A stretch of DNA of 64,000 nucleotides from Capitulum mitella. Its lineage: Eukaryota; Arthropoda; Thecostraca; Pollicipedomorpha; Pollicipedidae. Below, piece by piece: positions 10,320-21,844 of the stretch. The notes under the pieces are model-generated. The model had not been told where the DNA came from. It worked only from the letters and a program-made list of their open reading frames with translations, and made no database searches. Within the stretch, counting starts at the first letter, position 1; the number at the start of each line of letters is the position of its first letter. A program made the translations under genes and the position numbers. The stretch spans positions 11,224,393 through 11,288,392 of the forward strand of contig CP099851.1 of assembly GCA_030062745.1 (NCBI GenBank), in the 5' to 3' direction.

Positions 10320-11890
10320 GTTGTCGTGGTACCATCAAGGAGGGGGCCCTTGATGTTTCCAGAAAACCTTGACACATTAAAGAAAAATTGTTAAACCACG
10401 TTAAGGCACTGTTAGGAATTACTCTGAAAATACGATGATCAAGGGTCCACTCAAAGTTAAAGGCCCTCAAAAATCCTAATGGGCCCTCTAGATAAATTCG
10501 AGATAGGGCCTTACCCGTGGCTTAAGTGTACTCGTTGAATTTATCTCGAGGACTCATTGGGGCTTTTCGTGGAACCCTCAAGCTTTGTGACAGGTATGGC
10601 ATCTTCATGATATTGTATCTTCAAACCTTGGTATCTTCACGGGGGCCATGAACATTTCTTTGTCAGTCTTAAAACTACGTTCCTGAATGTAGTGAAGGTA
10701 GTGAAGGTAAGCCCCCTGAAGGTAGTGAAGGCCCTCTCAAAGGTTTAAGTCGTCCTCAAACATTTCAATGGGTCCTCTAGATGAAATCATATAGACTTTC
10801 GGGAGTGCCTCTTCTTGAATTTATAAAAAGTGCCCATTAGAGTTTTTTGTTGGCCTCTAAATGTTTCAGGGGTGTCCTTGATGTTTTCAGAGGGCCCATG
10901 AAACATTTACTCGTCCAGTTCACCCTCTTCAGAATAAATGAGGTGCCTCTAAAAATACCAAGGGCATTTCGAATAAATTTAAGGAGGGGCCCTCGAACGC
11001 CACGGAGGTCCCTTCCTTTCTTTAAGAATCCATCGAGTTTGTGTGGAACCTCAAGTTTTTTTAAGAAACCCCTTAATGTTTTCGAATGGCGCCTCAGATA
11101 TTTCCTCATCCGCTTAAAAACCCCGATCAGGAATGTTTCAGAGACCCTTCGAAATATCAATGGGCCTCTCAAATGTTTGAGGGCCGCACAAAAGTTCCAA
11201 CGAACCCTCGAGAGGAATTCAGTGACAATCCCTTAGATCTTAGGGGGGCACTCCTTGGATTCTTCTAAAGGGCCCTTAGAGTTTTCTGTGGGGCTATCGA
11301 TCTTTCCAGGGAGTCCCTGATATTTTCAAACGGGCCTCAAGGACTTCCTCATTTGGTGTATCCTTTCTATGCCTGAGGTGCCCTCTAAAAATATGAAGGC
11401 CCTGCAAAGGAATTCAAGGATTGCTTTGCAAGGAACTTGGATAAATTTGATTTCAAAGGAGTTCTTTAGGCATTAGGGAGGGGCCCTCGTTGAACTACTT
11501 TAAAGGGTCCTTTGGAATTTTGTTGGCCCTCAAGCATTTCGATAGGCCACTTAATATTTTGAGAGGGATTTCAAACAATGCCTCGTCCTGCTCAAAAGTC
11601 CCTTCGTGAATGTTCGGAACACCTAAAAAACTGGGGGCGTCGCAAAAAAATCAACCTGTCCTCATGATTAATTCAAAAAGGACCTCTCAGGCCTGGGAGA
11701 GAGTCATTTCTTCAATTCATCCAAAGGACCCAGGACAACATTTTTAGACCTCTCGAGTTTTCGAGAGAGCTCTTGTCATTTTCAGAGGGCGTCTCAAACA
11801 TTTTCTCAGGGTCCCTCAGCCATTTCCTTGTTGATTTAAAAGTCATCTTTTAATTGTTCGAGGGGGTCCCTAAGAATGTTTAACACTTAT
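10320..11890. repeat. Degenerate ~30-bp minisatellite, block 4
   Basis: Units combining GGGCCCTC-type and AAATGTTT-type halves repeat about every 28-31 bp (clear at 10470-10500, 10850-10915 and 11160-11215). The 111- and 129-residue frames at 10837-11236 on opposite strands echo a ~10-residue period and are repeat translations. This block is more AT-rich than blocks 1-3 and may be a separate or older array. Confidence 0.6.
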
Positions 11891-12437
11891 CAGACATCAG
11901 GCTCTTGGCTTGGAAAATAGAGCACATAGATACCAGATCGCTCAAAAGTGAACAAAATTTCGCAGTACTGAACTTGTTTGCGACACGATTTTTATTTCCC
12001 TATCCTTTATCAATGAAACGTTAGTCAGAAAGGTTGAGCCCATCATCATTTCATTACGAAAGCAGGCCATGGTGGCATGGCGAATTGGTAAAATGCCGTA
12101 CAACGCATTAACACATTTCTTCAGATGCGGGATTGGGAAGAGACGATCAAGAATGCAGTATTGCAAAATTGCCCATGTCTTCCGCACTCCTCCCGAATTT
12201 AATTGAGCTCAGTTAAACGTCTAATTCTAGGGGTAGATACGATGAACATCTCGGGGCCGCAAAAGCACGTGTTAAGGAAAAGGCGGAACAAGTCTGCGCC
12301 CTGGGACCTCATTTGAGTTCCTCATCTGCATGTAAATACTACTTCGATAGATTGCTTTTGGCCCGATGAAATCACCAGAACCTGTAAGAATTTAGCATGG
12401 GTGTGGTTTTCGGAAAATGTTTGGGGGTGCTCAAAAC
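11891..12437. other. Intergenic, nothing recognised
   Basis: No supported gene or repeat. A short minus-strand frame at 11942-12187 has no recognisable domain. Confidence 0.4.
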
Positions 12438-12525
12438 GCATATGGGGATATCCAGACATATGGGGATATCCAGACACTGCGTATGGGGATATCCAGATGG
12501 GGATATCCAGGCACTGCGTATGGGG
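12438..12525 (+). repeat. Short tandem repeat, TATGGGGATATCCAGACA unit
   Basis: Four imperfect copies of a ~20-bp unit centred on GGGGATATCCAG. The GGATATCC core is itself a palindrome. Confidence 0.85.
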
Positions 12526-13451
12526 CGGGGGAGGAGAGGATCGTGACAGGCGTTTATGCCTAAAGTTCAGAGAAATTAGTTTAAAGATGCATTACGGGAG
12601 GTAAATTACAGAAGGATGACTTCCGTAAATCATAGATGGCTTTATGGCGGCGACATACTTAAAGGGAATATATTTGGTTTTTCCGATATCCCAAAAACAC
12701 ACTCCGAGGAATGTTTACGATGAGTTATGAATTATCATGTGAATGAGAAGTGCATTTTCGTCATTTTAGACCAGTGTTTCATACATTTGAGTTATTGTAT
12801 TTGTCGACAGCGATATCGGTATGCAAAATACAGTACACAATACTCGAGAAAGGAGCCAATCGGCGAACGGAAAAGACGTCGGTAAACCGAGGACGTACCC
12901 GATGCTTACCCAACACTGCCTTGCTCTACCAGACACAGTTACAAACGGCAGCGACGATCGTTTTGATAAACAGCACTAACGTATTTCGACCTATTTACGT
13001 AATACATACCTGTGGAGGAGATTCTGGGATCTGCAGCGGTACTTGCCTGAATCCATGATGGCGACCGTCATAATTTTAGTGTTCGTCAACTGCTGTAAGC
13101 TTCAGCATCGCTGAGGCTAACGATACGCTAACCCGATTCATTAACGATTTTAGTGTTGGGAAGAAAATGTGGTAAATAAATTAAACTTGGGTTGGCAGCC
13201 AGCGTACTCACCTACCCCAGTAAAATATGAACAAACGAGAGCGCGGTGGCAAGAATGAATGGCACCTATGCTTTGATTCATAAAAATGTTCTGTTCAATC
13301 GTAATGACACAGTTCAAAATCGCGATCTAAGTAGATACTCCCTTTAATGGAGGACCTTTCTCCAGCACCCAATTTGGCACAATGTTACTTGGAGGGTGAT
13401 GGGAAAAAGCAACTGGTAGGTGACAATGGCGTAAATGAGTTCCGATTATTG
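12526..13451. other. Intergenic, nothing recognised
   Basis: Only short frames (longest 102 codons at 12750-13058) without domain character. Confidence 0.4.
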
Positions 13452-14671
13452 TTAACCCGCGCACGACCCTCGGTCCGTTTCGAACATGCGCGACTGAGGG
13501 AGGGGGGGGGCAGTTGGCCGCCCCACCCTTTAACCCACGAACGGTTGGTCGCACAATAAAAACAAGCATACCGTTGGAAAGCTGGTGACGAGTAGAGCTC
13601 GGAACTGGTCTCATTTTTAGTTTTAGATAATATGTAAGCAATTTACGCCCTATATATGTTTTCTCATAGCTGACTGCATGAGACCGAGAAATGGCCTGAA
13701 TCTCAAGGGTTGTGACTAAAAACGCATAGGTAAAGGCACCAGCGCACAGGTAAAGGTCCGCGGATGCCGATACGCGTCTAATTTCCCAGATTTGTTCATA
13801 TATACGCCGAAACGTTGAGTTAAAAACTCGGCATTTCTCGCGGCAGCTATAGGCGTTCGCTGCTGCCGAATGCAGTAACAAATTGACGGTACCTAATTTT
13901 AGCGTTCCTTTATTTTCGGGAAAAACCTATCCATGTCAGTTTTATTGGTCTTACAGATTCTTGTGATGGTTTTTCATGCTTAAATTTGGGAAAAATTCAT
14001 TAGTTACCAATCTACACAAGTTGGCAGAGCTTTATTCGCGAGATTTTCTTTATTCCAAACTATGCCATTTTTTCAATTTTTTGAGGTTCCTGGTATTACC
14101 TACGTCTGTGCAAGCTAGTTCTGCCATTTTCTACCCATTCTGTGCAATTCATCGCCGATTTTGACGGTGGTACATTTTGGCCCACTAGAATTATGCGTGA
14201 CCTGACCTCAGGTCAATGGCTGGAAGTCATTGATACTTTACCCAATTACGGTAACTAGATGTCTGCTTTACTCCACACCAAAAATGTTATGAAATATTTC
14301 GTCAATTTCCGAAAAAAACGACATGTGTTAAAAATGGGCTTGACCTAAGGTCAATGACCCGGAAAATTCCGAAAAATCTGAGATAGCAGATTTGTTGCAT
14401 CTATCGCGTTCACTACTTCTAGAAAGTATTATTGAGATATCTTCTTTTGCGAAAAAGTTAGAGGGCGGTAAACTTTTTTTGACATAGGCCTGTTTGACCT
14501 GACTTAGGTCAGGCACCTGACGTGACCTGAGGCCAAATCTTGACATGAGATGTAAAATTGATGATGCAAAAGGTACACAAAGCTTCGTCACTCTGTTTGT
14601 TCGTTTTCTCGCAATCCCAGAAAAACCTCAGGGGGGCAGTCAACTGCCCCCCCCAGTCGGGGAAGAGTTAA
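13452..14671 (-). mobile_element. TTAACCC element copy A (piggyBac-type, non-autonomous)
   Basis: Begins TTAACCC (13452) and ends GAGTTAA (14671), 1220 bp. It is in inverse orientation to the copies at 16790 and 37055, to which it is closely similar throughout. Each end carries a G-run/C-run hairpin around CAGTTG or CAGTCAACTG (about 13498-13530 and 14632-14660). TTAA targets and CCC...GGG termini are typical of the piggyBac superfamily. No transposase is encoded. A minus-strand frame (13881-13327) is shared with copy B, but its differences are mostly amino-acid changing, so it is probably not coding. Many AGGTCA/TGACCT half-sites lie at 14200-14540. Confidence 0.7.
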
Positions 14672-16789
14672 TTATGCTGATTTTAGGTGGTTAACGCCAT
14701 GGGACTGAGAATATAAGCTATCTTTCAATATTTAAACATAATTTAGGTAGTGTGCCCAAGTCGTATTGTGGGTACCCACTTCCACTTTGTGGGTGCCGGG
14801 CACCCACAAAGAGATAGGAAACCACTTCCCTGGAATTTAGTGTCATTGGAAATGGCTAAATTCATTGCAGTTCGCAATGTAGGGTCTGTTCCCAGCACAA
14901 AAGTAGCATCCTAACGTACAAACAAAAGTAGCATCCCGGCCCCATACCAGCAGAAAACTACCAATACCAGTTAACCGGTAGCATTAATAGTATCACATGC
15001 CAGCTAATTTCCATACCATTGGCTATTTAGAACAATGTGTTTTTTTGGCAGTATACCTCGTATTCGTTGGAAAGAGCTGTATCATCACACATATAATTTT
15101 GATTGTTAAATGGTGGTGTTTGATTGCTATCCATGCACGTCTCCTTCGCGCACTCTGTTAATTTTTGAGTGTGTCAAAGCCAATTGTTTTTTTTTCTTTA
15201 CTATCCTCGAGAAAGGTGTGAAGAAGGTCCAGAGTCAAACCATCGGGATTTTTTTTGTTGTTTTCTATGTCTTTTATGATTTCAGCAAAACAGGCCATGC
15301 TTGCATTACCTGACTATATCCACATGAAAGTGGCCGGAGTGTTTACAAGCAGTACAACATTTCAAACCAGAAGGACTCTGAGGATCTGACAGGAGAAGAT
15401 GTTCGTTCATGAGTTACAGGTTACAAATGAAAGCAGAATAATGCATTGGCTTCAGTGGAAGAGACATCCACACTGTTGCAGATGCAAGAACCATTACAGT
15501 GATACAGAAGCAGTTGCTGCCACAAGTAGCGATCCGGGGGGAGGGATAGAGGCATCAACTGATCCACCTATTGGTTGGAAATAAAAGAGGGATCTAAAGG
15601 AGAAATGGTCTCAGAGGCAAAGAAAAAAATCCTTTCAAACTGAAAAACGAAAAAGAAATAAAAAAATCAAAGCAAATCAAAAGATGTTTAGAAAATTTTC
15701 GAAAGGATGGGTACAGGGGTAACGGGAGAACGAAGTCAGAAAGGGTATTTTTACTTGTTGTTGCTCCAAAGTACATAGCACGATTTTGATGCAACTGATG
15801 CAATTGATGCACGAATCGAGAGCTAATCGACGGGACTTTTGCCACTGGCCAATACGTTTAAAATTCCCAGAAAATCCGTAGAAGTTCACAGGGCATGAAA
15901 ACAGGGAAGAATACTTCTTTATTGATAAAAAAATGTTCTTGGCCTCTACTAATCTTGTTATGCTTAAGAAATACAAATCGCATTACATTATTAGTATGAT
16001 GTTGGCACAGGCTGCGCCAGGGACAAAACAAGGGAACACTGTCATGGTTCAAAATTCATCAGGTCACCTTACGGCCTTTGGCCTAAAATGACCTGAAACC
16101 ACTCCAGAGCCACACAAAATGGCCTTGAGTTCATTTCATAGTGTTTGACATCGTTTCCAACCATCTGAACTGACTATATTTCTAAACGTCCCGTATGGCC
16201 GATGTAAGGCAGGGTACGCGCGGACATCTTGAGTCATGGCCCCGTGAGCTGACCTGATATCGGCCTGAATCTTGACGCACAAGTGAAAAAGATTGTGCTA
16301 AATGATGTATGTTCCGGATTTGGCATTTTTAGCACTAACAGCGAAATATTCACATAAGATCAGTCTGAATTTTCACCTTGGCCTGATCTTGCAAAGTAAG
16401 CTTAAATCAACACAATTATTTTAGAATGTATAACCAGTTATCTATCTCTACATTTATTTAAAGGTTTGAATTCTACCTTAAAAACTCTATTCCTGGCATC
16501 CACTCGTCTTTCATCTTCATCAGGGCCAAAAACAGCCGAGGTGTCTTCAAAGAACATGGTTTGGCTCCGCCCGTGGAGAAAACATTATAGCAATTTGACA
16601 TATGCAAAGGAACAATAGATTGTAAAAGCCACCAAGTTTCGTAAAGCTGCTTGAAAAGCCCTGCAAATGGTGAGCAAAAAGCCAGAGGGGAGGCTTCTGA
16701 GGTCCCCCACCGTCATACGGGAAAAGGGTCTAGATTAATGATGAGATTACTTAGTTTTACGCTTCTTGCAAACAGAACCTGATAATTTA
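14672..16789. other. Spacer between inverted element copies A and B
   Basis: No gene recognised. AGGTCA-like half-sites at about 16060-16390 suggest another worn member of the same element family without visible ends. Local A-rich tracts at 15600-15680 account for lysine-rich frames there. Confidence 0.35.
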
Positions 16790-17986
16790 TTAGCCGCCCC
16801 GACTGGGGGGCTGTTGACAGCCCCCCACTGAGATTTTTCTGGGATTGCGAGAAAACGAACACACACAGAGCCACGAAACTTTGTGTACCTTTTGGCTCCA
16901 TCATTTTTAAATCTTGTGCCAAAATTTTGACCTCAGGTCAGGTCAGTTGCTTTACCTAGGTCAGGTCACGCCCTGTAACATTTTCAGAAAAAGAGATATC
17001 TCAATAATACTTTCAGGGATTAGTGAACGTGATAGATGCAACAAATATGCTATCTCAGATTTTTCGGAATTTTCCGGGTGATTGACCTAAGGTCAAGCCC
17101 ATTTTTAACACATGTCGTCGATTTCTTCGGAAATTGACGGAATACTTTATAACATTTTTAGTGTGGAGTGAAGCAGACATCTACTTACCGTCAATTGGGC
17201 AAAGTATCAATGACTTCCAGCCATTGACCTGAGGTTAGGTCACGAATAACTGTAGTGAGCCAAAATGCACCACCGTCAAAATCAGCGATAAATTGCTCAA
17301 AATGGATAGAAAATGGCAGAACTAGCTTGCACAGACGTAATTAATACCAGGAACCTAAAAAAGTTTCGAAAAATAACATATTTTGGAAATAAACAGGTTC
17401 TCGCGAATAAAGCCCCGCCAATTGTGTAGATTGGTAACTAATGAATTTTCCCAGAATTTAAGCATGAAAAACCATCACAAGAACTTGTAAGATCAATAAA
17501 ACTGACATGGATAGGCTTTTTTCGCGAAAATAAAAGAACGCTAAAATTAGTTCCCGTCAGTTTGTTAATACATACGGCTGCGGCGCACGCCGACAGCCGG
17601 CGCGAGAATTGTCATGTCTTTAACTCAACGTTTCGGCGTATATATTGACCAAATCCGAGAAATTAGATATGTATCGGCATTTGCGGGCCTTTACTTGTGC
17701 ACTGGTGCGTTTATTTATGCGTTATTAGTCACAGCCCTTGAGATTCAGGCCATTTCTCGGTCTCATGCAGTCGGCTATGAGAAAACATATATAGGGCGTA
17801 AATTGCTTACGTATTATCTAAAACTAAAAATGAGACCAGTTTCGAGCTCTACTCGTCACAAGCTTTCCAACGGTGTGCTTATTTTTATCGTGCGACCAAT
17901 CGTTCGCGAGTTAGAGGGGGCGGCGAATAGCCCCCCCCCCCCAGTCGCGCATGATCGTAACGGACTGACGGTCTTGCGCGGGTTAG
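16790..17986 (+). mobile_element. TTAACCC element copy B
   Basis: 1197 bp, same orientation as copy C. Both termini are worn: TTAGCCG at the start and GGGTTAG at the end replace TTAACCC and GGGTTAA. The two G/C hairpins are present at about 16804-16830 and 17919-17945. An open frame at 17614-17991 aligns with the frame in copy A. The bulk of the sequence matches copies A and C base for base over long stretches. Confidence 0.7.
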
Positions 17987-18155
17987 GTTAGGGCACAGAG
18001 TGTACACTTTTTCTGCAAAATTTTACGTGACCTAGCCGATTGGTTCAAGTTATTTCAGAAAATGACTGTAGCGAAAGTTTCTGGTCAGGTTGTAGGCTGG
18101 CCGTCACACTGTCACAGCAACAAAGACCACGACAATGTGACAGTGGGAAGAGTCG

Positions 18156-18452
18156 TCACATCCCGGAGCTCGGAGCTGAATGTCGTAAAATTAGGGTTGG
18201 CATCACAAACACAACCGGTAGAGCCTCCTGAAGCCGCTGGCGCCGTTTAATAAAGACGCGATTTAAAGTGATGTGGTTCCCAGAAGTTGCGCGGGTCGCA
18301 GAAGCTATCTGAATGACCCGAAGGAGAAGGTTGCTCAATTCGAGTCCCTCCCTCAAAAAAGTTTTGTTGGACCTAAGTTCGAAAATTTTACGTAGGGAGT
18401 CACCCATCGTATCTTCAGCGCCATCTAGGCAAGATTCAACAACATCTGCCAT
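18156..18452 (-). other. Unassigned open frame, 98 codons
   Basis: It starts at an ATG (18452) directly preceded on the minus strand by a pyrimidine-rich tract ending AACAG, so it could equally be an exon behind a splice acceptor. The predicted product begins MADVVESC, is rich in charged and leucine residues in its first 60 positions and looks helical. I do not recognise a family. It may be a host exon, part of a mobile element or chance. Confidence 0.25.
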
Positions 18453-18482
18453 CTGTTGGAAGTAGGTGAAACTATAGTACAA

Positions 18483-19302
18483 GCGCGGCGACCGTGGCGC
18501 TCATCATCACCTGTGGACGAGCAGATGATTCGTTTTCATAGAAGAGGAAAATTTGTCGCACAGCCAAAGGGGAACGGAGGGGGGCTGAGGAGACTTAAGC
18601 TCCCGTCAGGTTTTCAGGGGCTCTGTGAACCAGGGCCCAAATGTCCTAGCTCACCGAGCTCGTAAAAGAGCTGCTGGCCCGAATCCAAAGGCGCTGCTTT
18701 TTTATCCTTTACTTATTTCTTCGATTTTGCGCCAAAAGTAACGGAAAGCCCTAAGGGCGAGGCCAGGGCAACAAATTCATTCCGGTGTACGCATAAATTG
18801 TAATTAACATGGCAGGCCTGTGAATGTAAGTGGTAGCCATATTCCTTGTACCTGACCTGGCCTCCATAGACTTCTACAGTGACCCTTTGGTCACCGCTGC
18901 CATATCAAGCAGGTGAATTTCGATTTTAAACCATAAAAAGTCTCGGAACAGAGTTTGAAATACGCCCGCCACAAGCAAACAAACGTACAGTAGGTCTATC
19001 TTTCGAATACCACTGAGTTATAATCGCTGATCAGATGGTCCTGAAACGACAAAAAACATGCTCAGTTTGGTAAATTTCCCTTCCTATGCGATATCTCGTG
19101 GTGCAGCATTGCGCATGTCGCAAGCACGTGCACGGACTAAAGGAAGACGTTCACCACGTTTCCTCAATAATGCTTCATACCGAAAGTAAAAACAGATATT
19201 GTGGTATATAAAGACTGGTTAATGTGACCACAAACATTCGTACAGTTAAGCGTAATTGCAAACGTAAGGCGGCCCATAATTCGAAGGTCTGTTTTTCCTT
19301 TC
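18483..19302. other. Intergenic, nothing recognised
   Basis: No gene or repeat with defined ends. Confidence 0.4.
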
Positions 19303-19480
19303 GGCACCGTATTCAGTTGGTAGAGTGCTGGTCTAATCGTCATGGCAAGACGGCTTCGTGTCGCCCTGGTGCTCGATGTTTGGCCCGCGGGTCTGCTGGC
19401 AATCGGCCAACATTAGCTCTGACCGACTACCACACGGTCGTGCCGCACCCCTTGACGGCACGTTAAATTTTCGTCAGAAA
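19303..19480 (+). mobile_element. tRNA-derived SINE candidate
   Basis: Bases 19303-19373 look like a worn tRNA: a 7-bp acceptor stem (GGCACCG with TGGTGCT, two wobble pairs), TA at positions 8-9, and a D-arm/A-box TTCAGTTGGTAGAG. The anticodon arm does not fold properly and the B box is degenerate (GGCTTCGTGTCGCC), so it is not a working tRNA. The tail to about 19480 (CACACGGTCGTGCCGC...CGTTAAATTTTCGTC) would be the SINE body. The end is uncertain. Confidence 0.45.
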
Positions 19481-19799
19481 AATGGCCGTTACTTGGAATT
19501 GCTTGATCGGGTGTAAGGACCGAAGTCTGTGCAACAAGCTCTGCTTAGCCCGGACTCAGGTTCCTGATATCATCCTGGCAACCAACTGGATCAAATTTAT
19601 AAGAAAAAAAATCCACGCAGTTAGCAGCGTGGTGTTGGGCTGTGTGAAAATCACGCACCGGTCCTTCCAACAAGCGTTTTACGCACCAGTGTAGGGATGC
19701 TTATAAAGCTGGTAATGTCACTGCCATTTTTCGGTATTTTTCCTTGCAACAAAATAGAACTGATGTTAAAGTTATGCCCTACATGCTCCATGGTACGCT

Positions 19800-20165
19800 A
19801 CACATATGAGCTTACATGACACAAAGCCCACGTCTGCCACCAACATTTCACGTCTTCGCATGTGATTTCCAACACGCAGCCCACGGCGTGCCGCGCATAG
19901 CATCGTTCCGGTCAGACGTTCACCTCAGGAGCGGCTGGCAGCAGCCTTCTTCTGCCACCTCTCACTTCCCGTCAGCATCGGACGGGGACGGGGGACCACG
20001 CCCATACACCGTCACGCTCCGGGTGTCAGTGGGCCGTCGGCGCGGTGGGCGGCGGCCACGCGCTCCCACGTAGCGCCCGGCAGCGGTGTCTGCGGCCGGG
20101 GCGCCGACGGTCGACCGGAGCCTGTACTCCGCAATGAACGGCGGCTGTCAAGGTCCGGTGGTTTG
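19800..20165. other. GC-rich block
   Basis: CpG-dense sequence, strongest at 19970-20130, with no splice-bounded frame that I can defend. It could be a promoter island or part of a transposon. Confidence 0.3.
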
Positions 20166-20499
20166 AATGTTCACCAGCCTTATTTATGGATACGGCGGAT
20201 ATTGCGGTCTGAACAGATTTCTGAGGCTCGAGGTGTTGTCACAGAGATTCTTAAAACAATGTCCGGAAATCGGTCTTAAAGTTTTCAGGGTTCTTTGTTT
20301 ATTGCACCATAGCATTTCAAGCCCACACGCACTGATCAATTATGACACCGTACGTCCCTAGTTCACACACACTATTTGGACATTAGCGTCGGGTCGAGAC
20401 CTCATGTGTCTTGGAAATCTTACGCCAACGGTGTACGATCCAAGGGCGAGCAGTATATATGATGTAAACCCCCTTTTAAGGTTGCAGACATTGCCATCG

Positions 20500-21600
20500 A
20501 TACTTTTGAGGATTTTGACGCACGTAGAATTTTACAGTATGTCCTAGGAATTTGCGTCTTTTTTCTTCACGAACGTCCTTGTCGTGGGTTCAACGGCAAG
20601 CTCTGTCGTCAAGTAGATGGTGCGGCAGTGGGGTCCCCTTGGACCTCTGTTTGCGAACTTCTACATACGCTGGCTGGAAAAAGGAGTGACAAAGGATCGC
20701 ACACTGCAGCCAAACCTTATTGCCGTTATGTCGACAACATATTTGCAGGTGTACGCGATGCTCTGCAAAGGAAATCGGTTCTGAAGTTCACCTATTAAAT
20801 GAATATTAACAACACGATAGCGTTTCTTGACACCCAGGTCAGCACCTCAAACAACGCATTTATGACCACTGTCTGCCGGCAGAACACCGATCAAGGAAAA
20901 TGTATAAATGTTGAGAGTGAGTGCCCAGCGAGAGAAAAACAAGTGTCGTCAAGGGCTTCGCCGAAAGGGTTATCAGAGCTCCACGTGGGAAGCAATGCGC
21001 AGTGAATTTACTAGGCTAAAATCATGTCACCTAACAACGACTATTCAAATGCCGAAGTCGACGACGTAATCAAACAACGGCTTGATCGCATGTTCAGAGA
21101 CCAAAACCACCAGGACTCAGTGATAATCAAGGCACGCCTGTACTGCAAAAATCAGACGAACAATGCCTGTAACGTAGATGAGAAAACACAACGGGATATA
21201 ACATCCAAGAATGTGGAGTGCGCTGATGACATGCACCAACTGGAAGGCAATAATTTACTACAACAGCATGACAGTGAGTGATTTCACGAAAACCCATGTA
21301 GTCTACAACTTTAAATGCCCATATCAGAAACGCAGGCCTCATAACGCAGACTACATCGGTGTCACAACATCCTCATTGCCACGAAGGCTTTCGACACATT
21401 TGAGAGATGGAGCCCCACGTGACCACATGCCCTAACAGCACCGCTCTGTGGTAACAAGAAAACACACGGCGAAAAACACCAGTGTTCTAAAGAGATACAA
21501 CGACAAACGGAAACCGATGGTGCTGGAAGCGCTTCTCATTCACAGCCACTCTCCGGCGTTCCACAAGTAGTTAAAGTCTAGCGCAGCACTAGCTCTGTGG
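20500..21600 (+). pseudogene. Penelope-like retroelement remnant (RT + GIY-YIG)
   Basis: Reverse-transcriptase motifs appear in order but in different frames: QVDGAAVGS then PLGPLFANFY near 20610-20670, and YVDN near 20730. Downstream are FLDTQVS (about 20825), a cysteine-bearing SECPAREK region (about 20920-20940) and a GIY-YIG endonuclease core with the DYIGVT segment near 21350 and RRLSTHL after it. Penelope-like elements are defined by RT plus a C-terminal GIY-YIG nuclease. The RT active site normally reads YVDD, so the N is a likely inactivating change. At least two frameshifts and internal stops mark it as dead. Confidence 0.8.
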
Positions 21601-21844
21601 GCAGATTGAAAATGAACTGTGGCAACAGGCCATCTCTGTGAGTGTATGTGTAGGAACAGTGTGTCTTTTTATTTATCTTATCCAGGTCATCCTCGACAGG
21701 TTCTGCTCATAAGAAGTACTTGTGAGACTACTGTCACGGAAGTATGCCATATGTATACTGTCACGGAAAATATGCCTATGCTTTAACATTGAGTATGACA
21801 ATTTAATTAAGGCTTTCTGGAGACGGAGAAAATGATTTATGGAA

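Noticed and set aside
10837-11236. 111- and 129-codon frames on opposite strands
   Set aside because: Both are translations of the ~30-bp minisatellite and show the repeat period in protein form.
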